Shown one piece after another: positions 35,438 through 43,350 of a DNA stretch of 64,000 bases. The translations under genes were made by a program, and so were the position numbers. Under the pieces are notes generated by a model. The model worked only from the letters and a program-made list of their open reading frames with translations, made no database searches and was not told the origin of the DNA. This DNA is from Methanococcoides sp052057775. GTDB taxonomy: Archaea > Halobacteriota > Methanosarcinia > Methanosarcinales > Methanosarcinaceae. Positions within the stretch are counted from its first letter, which is position 1. Each line of letters begins with the position of its first letter. The DNA is taken from positions 1,178,001 to 1,242,000 of the forward strand of contig NZ_CP195121.1 of NCBI RefSeq assembly GCF_052057775.1, in the 5' to 3' direction.

Positions 35438-35833
35438 TTACAGTACTTCTGTTGCTCTCTCGAACACGAGGTCTGCAAGAAGCTCGTGGTGACCAAGTGG
35501 TTTGCCGTAGACGACAGTGACCTCGTTTCCATCGACTGTGATCTTACCTTCGCTTGTCTCAGGGTCGAGTTTGAGGATCTCCGGGATGTCCTCTGTGATG
35601 TGTACACCTGATGCAAGGAATACTGGTACTGCTGCGATCTTTGTAACGCCTGTACCTTCAAATGATTCAAGTCCTTCTTCTACGGATGGGCCGCAGTTCT
35701 CCATGAAACCGACCTTCACAACGTATTCAGGGTGCTTCTTTGCAATGGTATCTGCGATCTCTGTGACAACTTCCTTGTTGTATGGCAGTCTGCTTCCGTG
35801 TCCGATAGCCAGGATTCCGATCTTTTCGCTCAT
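35438..35833 (-). CDS. cfbA: Sirohydrochlorin nickelochelatase CfbA
   Basis: A 131-residue single-domain CbiX-small chelatase, half the size of bacterial CbiX: LAIGHGSRLPYNKEVV carries the metal-binding His, and PVFLASGVHITEDIPEIL the second. It inserts Ni2+ into sirohydrochlorin for F430 (also Co2+ in vitro). It is first in the cfbAEDCB-endA unit; an inverted repeat lies 39-64 bases upstream. Confidence 0.92.
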   Translation of the reverse strand: MSEKIGILAIGHGSRLPYNKEVVTEIADTIAKKHPEYVVKVGFMENCGPSVEEGLESFEGTGVTKIAAVPVFLASGVHITEDIPEILKLDPETSEGKITVDGNEVTVVYGKPLGHHELLADLVFERATEVL

Positions 35834-35871
35834 TTTTATTACCTCTTATGTTTGAACTTTATTGTTTGTTC

Positions 35872-35897
35872 ATGGTGTTCTTACGTTTGTACACCAT
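35872..35897. promoter_or_regulatory. Inverted repeat upstream of cfbA
   Basis: ATGGTGT, 12 bases, ACACCAT: a 7-bp dyad with 12-base spacing, upstream of the first F430 gene. It could be an operator or a 5' UTR hairpin. It does not match the NikR consensus that I know (GTATGA-N16-TCATAC). Confidence 0.4.
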
Positions 35898-36070
35898 TTG
35901 TGTTACTCCCTAGATAATGTGATTACATAAAAACAATTCGGGTTTATTCGGCAGGTCGGTGACACAAAAAGAAAAAGGCCTTAATGAAGTTCAAAGACAA
36001 TCATGCCAATGGTGGCTAAATATACGGGAAAAGATGATGTCAATTTTATTGAAAAATGAATAAAAAAAGA

Positions 36071-36685
36071 TCAGACGACGTCGTAATCGCCGTCATCCTC
36101 TTTGTAGCTGTCAGCGCCGATCATGGCAGCTTCGATGGAATCAATGCCGTCCAGCCATTCTGCAACAAGTCCGTATGGCAGCTCTTCCATTTCCGGAAGT
36201 GTATTACCATCGAGCACAAGTGCTCCTGCCTGGGCAACGTAACTGATCGCAGCGTCAATGTCTTCTGCTTCCTCAGCTTCCACTGCTGCATTGATGAGAT
36301 CCTCGATATTTGCTTTCTTGTCGAAACCTTCAGCAATGTAGCATTCACATGCAGCAAAACTGCCTATAAGGGATGTCTGGAGTGACTCGATCATAAGATC
36401 AATATCTTCTGATATTGGCTCGACCTCTGTCATTGTGATCTCTCTTATATCATCAAGTATTGCCATTGCGTCTTCTGCAGAAAGTGCGCCACTTTCATAT
36501 TTTGCAATTACTTTGAGGCATGCGAGAATGACATCATCTGTCATATTCACAAAGACGGCACCTTCCTTATCAGAGTTTTCTTCTTCCTTAAATTCGAACC
36601 CGCTTTCCTTCACCTGCCCAAGCCAGTTGTTCCAGCGAGCCGTTGTATAAAATTCATGATCTATCTTTTCATGAGTTTCTGGCAT
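36071..36685 (-). CDS. DUF2150-family protein
   Basis: An acidic, soluble, all-helical protein of about 204 residues, conserved in methanogenic archaea but with no known role as far as I recognise. Visible features are FYTTARWNNWLGQVKESGF at the N-terminus, FVNMTDDVILACLKVIAKY, and a C-terminal acidic tail YKEDDGDYDVV. GAGGT lies seven bases upstream of the ATG at 36685, preferred to a GTG at 36709. Minus strand, upstream of cfbA with a 238-base gap. Confidence 0.7.
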   Translation of the reverse strand: MPETHEKIDHEFYTTARWNNWLGQVKESGFEFKEEENSDKEGAVFVNMTDDVILACLKVIAKYESGALSAEDAMAILDDIREITMTEVEPISEDIDLMIESLQTSLIGSFAACECYIAEGFDKKANIEDLINAAVEAEEAEDIDAAISYVAQAGALVLDGNTLPEMEELPYGLVAEWLDGIDSIEAAMIGADSYKEDDGDYDVV

Positions 36686-36766
36686 CTTGATACCTCGTTT
36701 TATTATCACTTATGCTTTTATGTAGGACATGTTTCCAGTATTCATATAAAAGACATTCGAACCGTT

Positions 36767-37219
36767 TCAGAGCAATAGCTCCACTTTCTTCAGGGAGAGT
36801 GAAGGGTTTGACCCGACATCAACGCTTTCCATCACTTCGTTGATGGTGCACTTGTCCCCGTTGCGAAGTCCCTTTGGATAGCACAGGTCATATGTCTCAG
36901 CATCCAGGTCACCGTCACAATTTGGCTCCTGGTAGCGTATAGTTGCTCCCTTGATCGCTTTCTTGGAGTCGATGGCTGCAATGATCGGTGCTTTGATAAC
37001 GTCAACTACCATTGCTCCGGTATCATGGACAAAGCACTCATGGACGGTCTGGTTCCTCACTTTGACTATCCTGTACTTCCTTCCTTTTTCAAGGGCCATG
37101 CAGGTGTTCTTCAACTTGCAGTGTTCACATTCAGGCGTCTCGCCTTCGAAAAAGAACTCTTCACCTACCTTTGCAAGTTTGGTTCCAATGAGTGTTATTG
37201 CGGTATCCATGTCCTCCAT
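36767..37219 (-). CDS. UPF0179-family protein
   Basis: A protein of about 150 residues with an N-terminal cysteine group ECEHCKLKNTCMAL (C-x2-C-x5-C) and a further conserved C in HECFVHDTGAMVV. C-terminal part IRYQEPNCDGDLDAETYDLCYPKGLRNGD is typical of archaeal UPF0179. Four Cys suggest a metal or iron-sulfur site; function is unknown. GGTGA sits about six bases before the ATG at 37219, favouring it over a GTG at 37228. Confidence 0.8.
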   Translation of the reverse strand: MEDMDTAITLIGTKLAKVGEEFFFEGETPECEHCKLKNTCMALEKGRKYRIVKVRNQTVHECFVHDTGAMVVDVIKAPIIAAIDSKKAIKGATIRYQEPNCDGDLDAETYDLCYPKGLRNGDKCTINEVMESVDVGSNPSLSLKKVELLL

Positions 37220-37421
37220 TTTAATCACCTTATGTTATTATGAAATTGTAATGATGTTTGAAGTTATCTTTAAAGTTGTCTTTGGAATTATGTTTGAAAT
37301 ATAACGTTCATAACAGATACCTACGTTAGTTGATCTGTCGTAGTTATCATTGTTAGTTCAATTTAATTAAATACTCCCATCTTCCGGCGATAGATCACTT
37401 GCAATCTGTCTGTACCAGTTC

Positions 37422-38486
37422 TCAGGATATGACCTTTGTTTTCCTTGCAACTATCTCGGCAGCATCAGGTGTGAGTCCTGTGCCAAGTATCGTATATCTT
37501 TCGGGACGGATGGTATGTGAGAGTACAAGTGCTTCTAATATATACTTATCTTCAATTCCCAGTTCCTCCGCGGTAACCGGTGCATTAATGGTCTTTAATG
37601 CATTGCGTATCTGCTTCCAGTCGCCTCCATGCAGGTACATCATCATAATTGTTCCCACTCCGCACTGTTCCCCGTGAAGTGCCGGGACAGGTGCTACCCT
37701 GTCAAGCGCATGGCTGAACATGTGCTCGGAACCTGATGCAGGCCTTGAGGATCCTGCTATGCTCATTGCAACACCGCTTGAGACCAGTGCCTTGACCACC
37801 ATTCGTGCTGAACTTTCCAGTTCCGGTTTGATGGTGTCGGCCGAATCGATCAGTATCTGTGCTGTCATGCTTGAGAGGGCTGCTGCGTATTCGCTGAATG
37901 GCACGTTCTGCAGACGGCTTGCAAGCTGCCAGTCCAGTACGGCTGTACAGTTGGAGATTATGTCACCACATCCCGATGCCAGCAGCCGGTAAGGAGCTTC
38001 TGCAATGATGTTGGTATCCGCCACCACGGCCATGGGTGCATTTGCCTGGATGGATGCCGTTTTTGTCCCATCCTTAATGGATGCCCTGGATGAGACGATC
38101 CCGTCGTGTGATGCAGCTGTCGGCACGCTGATGAACGGAACCTCGATCTCGGTGGCTGCAAGTTTTGCAACATCTATGGACTTGCCGCTGCCTACTCCGA
38201 GGAGGTATTTAGCACCTGATCCTATGGCCTGTTTCCTGACTCTGTCAACCTCTTTCATTGATGCTGCTTCGGAAACTATCATTTCCACGTTCTGTCCACT
38301 GTCCGTCAGTGAGTCATACACAATATCGCCGGCGATCTTTCTTGTGCTTTTTCCTGTGACTATCAATGCATCATCAGCGAGTTTCAGGTCTGCACAGACA
38401 TTCTTTACATCATCTATGACGCCATGTCCGATCACGACATCCCTTGGAAGTTGCATCCATTTCTGTGGTTTCATATCCTGCGTCAC
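37422..38486 (-). CDS. egsA: sn-glycerol-1-phosphate dehydrogenase
   Basis: The 354-residue enzyme reduces dihydroxyacetone phosphate to sn-glycerol-1-phosphate, setting the stereochemistry of archaeal lipids. NAD(P) site GVGSGKSIDVAK, FISVPTAASHDGIVSSRASI, and the zinc ligands in SEHMFSHAL and LHGEQCGVG are present. Family length matches. The first codon appears to be GTG (38486) or the ATG four codons later (38474). Together with carS it confirms archaeal ether-lipid synthesis. Confidence 0.95.
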   Translation of the reverse strand: MTQDMKPQKWMQLPRDVVIGHGVIDDVKNVCADLKLADDALIVTGKSTRKIAGDIVYDSLTDSGQNVEMIVSEAASMKEVDRVRKQAIGSGAKYLLGVGSGKSIDVAKLAATEIEVPFISVPTAASHDGIVSSRASIKDGTKTASIQANAPMAVVADTNIIAEAPYRLLASGCGDIISNCTAVLDWQLASRLQNVPFSEYAAALSSMTAQILIDSADTIKPELESSARMVVKALVSSGVAMSIAGSSRPASGSEHMFSHALDRVAPVPALHGEQCGVGTIMMMYLHGGDWKQIRNALKTINAPVTAEELGIEDKYILEALVLSHTIRPERYTILGTGLTPDAAEIVARKTKVIS

Positions 38487-38593
38487 GTCCCTGTTAGTAT
38501 GATATCTGTATGGTTTTTCGTATTCCTCGAACCATATATTAATAAGTATTAGTGATATTAGGTTGTTCCTATAGCTCTTTCAAGTGATTATCA

Positions 38594-39445
38594 ATGTGTC
38601 CGTTCGTAGATAAAATTATGCAATTTGTTAATGAGTACTATCTTGATCCTATTTTCCAGGATAGCGGTTATAATCCTGTAAATACTCTTACATGGGCACT
38701 GATACTCGGATTATGTGTCTTTGCCGTGGCAAAGCTTCTTGATAGGTGGAACGTCAGGGTCGACGAGAGGTTCGTATTCTCCATCATCCCTTTTATTCTT
38801 GCAGGTTCTTCCCTGAGGGTAATGGAGGATGCCGGTATCTTTGAACCGCCTCTTAGCTACCTGTTCATAACCCCTAACATCTATTTCGTGGTGTTCGTCG
38901 GTACCGTTGTCTGTCTTCTCTTCTCGAGATGGCTCTATTCATCAGGTAAGGTCGCTGACTGGCACAGGTCCTTCGCATTACTGGGACTTGGCTGGTTCGC
39001 ACTGAACATAATCTCTCTTCTGATGGTGGAAGATATAGAGCGTCCCTTCTCCCTTATTGCAATCATTTCTTCAGGAACCCTTTTTGCAGGCGCAGTATAT
39101 TTCCTGCTGGAGAAGGCCGGCTGGGCTTACATAAATGACCGCCTCAACATGACGATCATCTGGGCGCACCTGCTGGATGCATCCTCAACCTTTATCGGGG
39201 TTGACACCCTTGGTTACTATGAGAAGCATGTTGTTCCTGCCTATCTCATCGACCTGACAGGTACTGCCCTGGTGATGTATCCGCTTAAAATGGCCATATT
39301 CCTGCCTGTTATATATCTGCTGGATACACAGTTCACGGCCGATGAGGAATCACGGAACTTGAGAACGTTCGTGAAGATGGTCATCATTGTACTGGGCCTT
39401 TCCCCTGCCTGCAGGAACACTATCCGCATGGCTCTCGGGATCTGA
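38594..39445 (+). CDS. DUF63-family membrane protein
   Basis: A 283-residue integral membrane protein with about eight hydrophobic helices. The run IIPFILAGSSLRVMEDAGIFEPP is the characteristic DUF63 signature, and HLLDASSTFIGVD is a second conserved block. DUF63 is essentially archaeal and of unknown function. Its TGA overlaps the ATG of the SpoIIM-like gene (TGATG), so the two are coupled. Start is ATG 38594 or the internal ATG at 38618. Confidence 0.85.
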   Translation: MCPFVDKIMQFVNEYYLDPIFQDSGYNPVNTLTWALILGLCVFAVAKLLDRWNVRVDERFVFSIIPFILAGSSLRVMEDAGIFEPPLSYLFITPNIYFVVFVGTVVCLLFSRWLYSSGKVADWHRSFALLGLGWFALNIISLLMVEDIERPFSLIAIISSGTLFAGAVYFLLEKAGWAYINDRLNMTIIWAHLLDASSTFIGVDTLGYYEKHVVPAYLIDLTGTALVMYPLKMAIFLPVIYLLDTQFTADEESRNLRTFVKMVIIVLGLSPACRNTIRMALGI

Positions 39446-40197
39446 TGTTAATGGACGACGATAGAACTGGCGATACTGGTATGCCAGGAGATAATGTTAT
39501 GGTTGATATTCCAATGGAAGAACTCGGAATCGATGAAGGGATCGGACCTGATGCCACAGAGGTCCCTGTCTCCAAAGAGGAAAAAAGGACGGTCTGTGAA
39601 AGTGGCATATGCAAGGTACGCGATTATCTTTCCAACCTGGTCCCTGAGATCACCGTAGTTGTCCTGATGTTCGTGCTATCCGGCATTGCAGGATATTTCT
39701 ACACGGCACTTAACCCCTCATCATCCGATATTGCCCTTGAGGGTCTGGATGAGCTGGTTGAGCTTATTATGAACATGACCCCGATCGAGATCATGCTGTT
39801 CATCTTCTTCAACAACGCCATCAAGAGTCTGCTGGCCTTTGTGCTGGGACTTGGGTTTGGCCTGATACCTCTGCTGTTCGTGATCTCCAATGGATATATA
39901 CTTGGTGTCGTTACATATCTTGAATCTAAGGAGAACGGTTTTACCTACATATTTCTGGGTATTATGCCTCATGGTATCATCGAGCTTCCGATGATACTGA
40001 TATCTGCAGCCATGGGCGTCAGGATGGGGCTCAATGTGATGAATTCTATAGCAGGAAGGTATGTTGATATAAAAGGCGATTTCAAACAGGGTATCAGTGT
40101 TTTCTTCCGCTTTGTCATGCCAATGCTTTTGCTGGCAGCCGGGATCGAGACCTTTATCACTCCTTTGGTGATCGGTCTGTACACGGGTATCATCTGA
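39445..40197 (+). CDS. SpoIIM/DUF95-like membrane protein
   Basis: A 250-residue protein whose N-terminal 50 residues are acidic and soluble, then five helices. FFNNAIKSLLAFVLGLGFG, VISNGYILGVVTYL and IMPHGIIELPMILISAA are typical of the SpoIIM (stage II sporulation M, DUF95) family. In archaea this family has no sporulation role and may act in membrane remodelling or transport; function is unknown. Translational coupling to the DUF63 gene suggests a joint membrane role. Confidence 0.85.
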   Translation: MLMDDDRTGDTGMPGDNVMVDIPMEELGIDEGIGPDATEVPVSKEEKRTVCESGICKVRDYLSNLVPEITVVVLMFVLSGIAGYFYTALNPSSSDIALEGLDELVELIMNMTPIEIMLFIFFNNAIKSLLAFVLGLGFGLIPLLFVISNGYILGVVTYLESKENGFTYIFLGIMPHGIIELPMILISAAMGVRMGLNVMNSIAGRYVDIKGDFKQGISVFFRFVMPMLLLAAGIETFITPLVIGLYTGII

Positions 40198-40425
40198 TGT
40201 TGTTCTGTGATATTATTAGGTACCATTACCTGTGATCTTTCAACCCTTTCATTTCTTTACTTTTTCATTATTTTTCTTACTCTTTCTCTTCTTTATCCTT
40301 TCCTTTTTTTCTCTTCTCTCCTTTTGCTGTTTTTGCCATTGCAATGAAGCAATTTATCGCTGATGGCAATAATAAGCCTTTTATACGACTGAATTATTGT
40401 ATCACGAAAATCCGGAGAAAGAACG

Positions 40426-41583
40426 ATGATCGACAGGAAAGAGATTATTGAGATTGCTGAGAGCTATTACACTGATAATATCAAGATCGGAGCGGTTGCT
40501 TCCCATTCAGGACTGGATATCTTTGACGGTGCTATTGAGGAAGGTTTTGAGACCTTTGCAATATGCCAGTCCGGCCGTGAGAAGACCTATACCGAGTACT
40601 TCAAATCCCAGAGGGATGGAGAAGGCAATGTTGTACGCGGCATTGTTGACGATTATGCTGTCTATGACAGGTTCAATGAGATACTACTCCCTGAGAACCA
40701 GCAGAAGCTCATTGACGATAACATTCTTTTCATTCCTAACAGGTCATTCACCTCATACTGTGACATCGATGCAGTGGAGAACGACTTCCGCATCCCTATG
40801 GTGGGCAGCAGGAACATGCTCCGCAGTGAGGAGAGAGGTCTTGACCAGGACTACTACTGGCTCCTTGAAAAGGCAGGTCTGCCCTTCCCTGAGCGCATCA
40901 ACGATCCGGAAGACATCGATGAGCTTGTGATCGTAAAGCTGCCTCATGCTGTAAAGAAGCTCGAGCGCGGTTTCTTCACGGCAGGAACCTACAGCGAATA
41001 TGTGGAGAAATCCGAGTCCCTCATCAAACAGGGTGTCATCACAAGGGAAGCCCTCAAGGATGCAAGGATAGAGCGCTACATCATCGGTCCTGTCTTCAAC
41101 TTCGACCTGTTCTACTCCCCGATAGAGGAAGAGATGAGCAAGACCGAGCTGCTCGGTATCGACTGGAGGTTCGAGACAAGCCTTGACGGCCACGTAAGGC
41201 TGCCTGCACCACAGCAGATGACCCTCGCAGAGCACCAGCTCACTCCTGAGTACACTGTCTGCGGACACAATTCAGCAACACTCCGTGAATCTCTTCTAGA
41301 GGAGGTCTTCAAGCTCGCAGAAGCATACGTGAAGGCGTCCAAGGAATATTACGACCCAGGAGTCATCGGTCCGTTCTGTCTCCAGACCTGTATTGACAAG
41401 GACCTTAACTTCTACATATATGATGTTGCCCCAAGGGTAGGTGGCGGTACCAACGTCCACATGTCCGTAGGTCACCCATACGGCAACACTCTCTGGCGCA
41501 AGCCAATGAGCACCGGCAGACGTGTGGCAATGGAAGTTCGCCGCGCCATCGAGTCCGGTCAGCTCGACAAAATCATCACATAA
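40426..41583 (+). CDS. purP: FAICAR synthetase PurP (formate-dependent)
   Basis: The 385-residue ATP-grasp-type enzyme makes FAICAR from AICAR and formate, replacing PurH transformylase in archaea. Signature segments are ASHSGLDIFDGAIEEGF, IPNRSFTSYCDID, VGSRNMLRSEER, VKLPHAVKKLERGFF, GPVFNFDLFYSP and DVAPRVGGGTNVHMSVG. A terminator-like hairpin follows about 28 bases after the stop. It is monocistronic. Confidence 0.93.
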   Translation: MIDRKEIIEIAESYYTDNIKIGAVASHSGLDIFDGAIEEGFETFAICQSGREKTYTEYFKSQRDGEGNVVRGIVDDYAVYDRFNEILLPENQQKLIDDNILFIPNRSFTSYCDIDAVENDFRIPMVGSRNMLRSEERGLDQDYYWLLEKAGLPFPERINDPEDIDELVIVKLPHAVKKLERGFFTAGTYSEYVEKSESLIKQGVITREALKDARIERYIIGPVFNFDLFYSPIEEEMSKTELLGIDWRFETSLDGHVRLPAPQQMTLAEHQLTPEYTVCGHNSATLRESLLEEVFKLAEAYVKASKEYYDPGVIGPFCLQTCIDKDLNFYIYDVAPRVGGGTNVHMSVGHPYGNTLWRKPMSTGRRVAMEVRRAIESGQLDKIIT

Positions 41584-41610
41584 GGTCGCTCTGGCTATCT
41601 TTACAGGTGG

Positions 41611-41640
41611 AAAGCTCCCTCTTAATGGGGCTTTTCTTCT
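41611..41640 (+). terminator. Terminator of purP
   Basis: AAAGCTCC, eight bases, GGGGCTTT (one T-G wobble) followed by TCTTCTTA. The 41584-41925 gap otherwise holds only this and the promoter below. Confidence 0.55.
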
Positions 41641-41837
41641 TATTTTTCTTATCTTCCAAATAGTCGGGTTTTTCGTATTCTGTACGATTTTCACTATCTT
41701 TCGAGCCGCTTGCTGATGCCACTTTTAGGTATTATCAGTTTTTCAGAGGAAGCATGTTGCTATGCAATAGTTATTATATTTAGATCTCCATCTGTGCTAT
41801 TCACGTCTTTGTCTTTTGATCCGCACCTGCGAAACGG

Positions 41838-41845
41838 TTTTATAT
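41838..41845 (+). promoter_or_regulatory. TATA box before the pilin-proximal small gene
   Basis: TTTATATC preceded by the purine-rich GAAACGG that fits a BRE, about 80 bases upstream of the ATG at 41926. It likely drives the DUF5371-type gene and possibly pilin 1. Confidence 0.5.
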
Positions 41846-41925
41846 CCAATTGTGTAATAATTATTATTATGATGAGATTTGTTGTGTGTATGTTCACATG
41901 ATGTTCTTATCAGGAGAAGGTTCTC

Positions 41926-42132
41926 ATGAAAATTGTACATGCACAAACTGTACTTACTGAGGACCAGCTTGCAGAACTCAAGAAAAAGTCAGGTGAATCG
42001 TCTACAAAAGATGCCCTGAGCACTGCGGTTCAGCACTATCTTGAGTGTGAGTACACTGACATGAGCGATGAGATGTGGACTCATAAGCTAGAAAAAGTAG
42101 TACAGAAGAAGCAACAGAAAAGTATTAATTAA
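41926..42132 (+). CDS. Small DUF5371-type, ribbon-helix-helix-like protein
   Basis: A 68-residue protein: MKIVHAQTVLTEDQLAELKK, then SGESSTKDALSTAVQHYLEC and a basic C-terminus. The beta-strand plus two helices pattern resembles a ribbon-helix-helix antitoxin or regulator, and I believe it belongs to archaeal DUF5371. It lies 32 bases before the TTG start of pilin 1 and may share its transcript. Confidence 0.6.
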   Translation: MKIVHAQTVLTEDQLAELKKKSGESSTKDALSTAVQHYLECEYTDMSDEMWTHKLEKVVQKKQQKSIN

Positions 42133-42164
42133 ACCTAGTAAATATAAAAGTGGAGGAATATACT

Positions 42165-42641
42165 TTGTTTAAAATGAACAGAAATGAAGATGCAGTATCT
42201 CCGGTCATCGGTGTAATCCTGATGGTCGCAATCACTGTGATCCTTGCTGCTGTTATCGCAGCATTCGTGTTTGGAATGGGACCATCCGAGATGGCACCAC
42301 AGTCAAGTGTAAGAGGCAGTGCTACTGAAGTTAATGCCGTAAATTCAGTAATGATTGAGCACCAGGGCGGAGACGAAGTCGTACTTTCAACAGCAAACAC
42401 CAAATTCCTTGTCAATGGAAATGAAGTTACTTATGCAGGTGTTGACGATGAGTTTACTGCTGGTGAGCGTCTCTATATTGGTCTTAAAGGTGCAGGTACT
42501 AATGATTATTACATTTCAAATGTAACAACTGATACAACGAATTTCACTGCAGCAATTGGTGGCTCTGGTGACATCGTTGAAGTAACCATGATTGACGTTA
42601 GTAGCCAGCAGATGATTGCAGCTCTTGATGTAAGATTCTAA
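42165..42641 (+). CDS. Archaeal type IV pilin 1 (expressed copy)
   Basis: The N-terminus MFKMNRNEDAVSPVIG then VILMVAITVILAAVIAAFVFGMG is the class III signal and hydrophobic helix of archaeal pilins (Pilin_N); cleavage by the preflagellin-like peptidase EppA/PibD would fall before or around AVSPV. GGAGG at 42152-42156 is eight bases from the TTG at 42165, which is preferred to the ATG at 42174. The C-terminal beta domain ends in SSQQMIAALDVRF. The first 111 bases from 42192 match the copy at 51617 with only two mismatches, then the genes diverge. Confidence 0.85.
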   Translation: MFKMNRNEDAVSPVIGVILMVAITVILAAVIAAFVFGMGPSEMAPQSSVRGSATEVNAVNSVMIEHQGGDEVVLSTANTKFLVNGNEVTYAGVDDEFTAGERLYIGLKGAGTNDYYISNVTTDTTNFTAAIGGSGDIVEVTMIDVSSQQMIAALDVRF

Positions 42642-42652
42642 ATTCAATAACC

Positions 42653-42682
42653 ATGGTGCTTAATTAAGCACCATTCTTTTTT
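42653..42682 (+). terminator. Terminator of pilin 1
   Basis: A perfect 22-bp palindrome, ATGGTGCTTAA-TTAAGCACCAT, at 42653-42674, followed by a T-rich run. The same terminator, with small changes, follows the silent pilin at 52075. Confidence 0.75.
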
Positions 42683-43160
42683 CCTTTTCTGATTAATGCC
42701 GCAACTTGCTTGTGGTGCCGAAGATTGCCTTATTTTGCGTATACCATAGCATCGACGGACGCTATGTTGTAAGGTAGATTGGGTATTATTCCGAAAAATC
42801 ACCTCTATTTGATGCACAACAATCTTGGTTGAACTGTGCTAATTAAGGATATCTAATATTAGGATAAATAATTTGTTTGTGGAAAAAGTGCCGCAACTCA
42901 TTTATTCAGAAATCCATATAAAATTGTTTTATTATTTTGCAGATTTTTGTTTATTTTCCTTTCTTGCACTTATGAAACTCCATCATCGCCTATTTTTAAA
43001 TACTGCTAATATATCCAGCAATTTTTAATTTTATTTATGACAATTTATGATATTAAAAATGAATAGCTAACGGCACAATGTGTCCACGTTATTCAATTTT
43101 AAGCATATACCATAGAATAGAAATGTATATATAGTATGACAAGTAATACTACAATTATAT
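42675..43160. other. Non-coding spacer with repeat, AT-rich
   Basis: No gene seen. It holds the 81-bp repeat at 42693-42773 and a short partial copy (TGCCGCAACTC, 42889-42899), then becomes very AT-rich. It lies inside the element near its left end. Confidence 0.5.
42693..42773. repeat. 81-bp pilin-associated repeat, copy 1
   Basis: 81 bases (TTAATGCCGCAACT...GCTATGTTGTAAG) matching 52727-52807 with three mismatches. It contains the inverted repeat CATAGC-ATCGACGGAC-GCTATG. It follows pilin 1 as copy 2 follows pilin 3. Confidence 0.9.
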
Positions 43161-43164
43161 TTGA

Positions 43165-43350
43165 AACAAAATAAAATGTCGTGATAAAATAACAAAAGCA
43201 AAAATTACAATCTCGGTAGATTCAGAGATATTACAAGATTTTGATAAATTTCTGAATGAAAAATTAATGCATCGCAGTCCAATATTTGAAAAATTTATGA
43301 AAATGCAACTTGAAGAATGGAAACAAGAGGTAGCAACTCATGGCAGGTGA
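43165..43350 (+). pseudogene. Ribbon-helix-helix-like frame without a start codon
   Basis: The frame is open from just after TGA (43162) to TGA (43348-43350) and reads ITKAKITISVDSEILQDFDK then FLNEKLMHRSPIFEKFMKMQ, a good ribbon-helix-helix pattern (beta strand, then two helices). No ATG, GTG or TTG lies upstream of the strand; only ATA codons and an out-of-frame ATGTCGTG are there, so either a base change destroyed the start or a non-canonical start is used. It overlaps the helicase start by 11 bases, an arrangement common for small DNA-binding regulators of plasmids. Confidence 0.4.

Noticed and set aside
40198..40425. T-rich stretch after the SpoIIM-like gene as an RNA gene
   Set aside because: Pyrimidine-rich and without stable pairing; it fits a transcription termination region.
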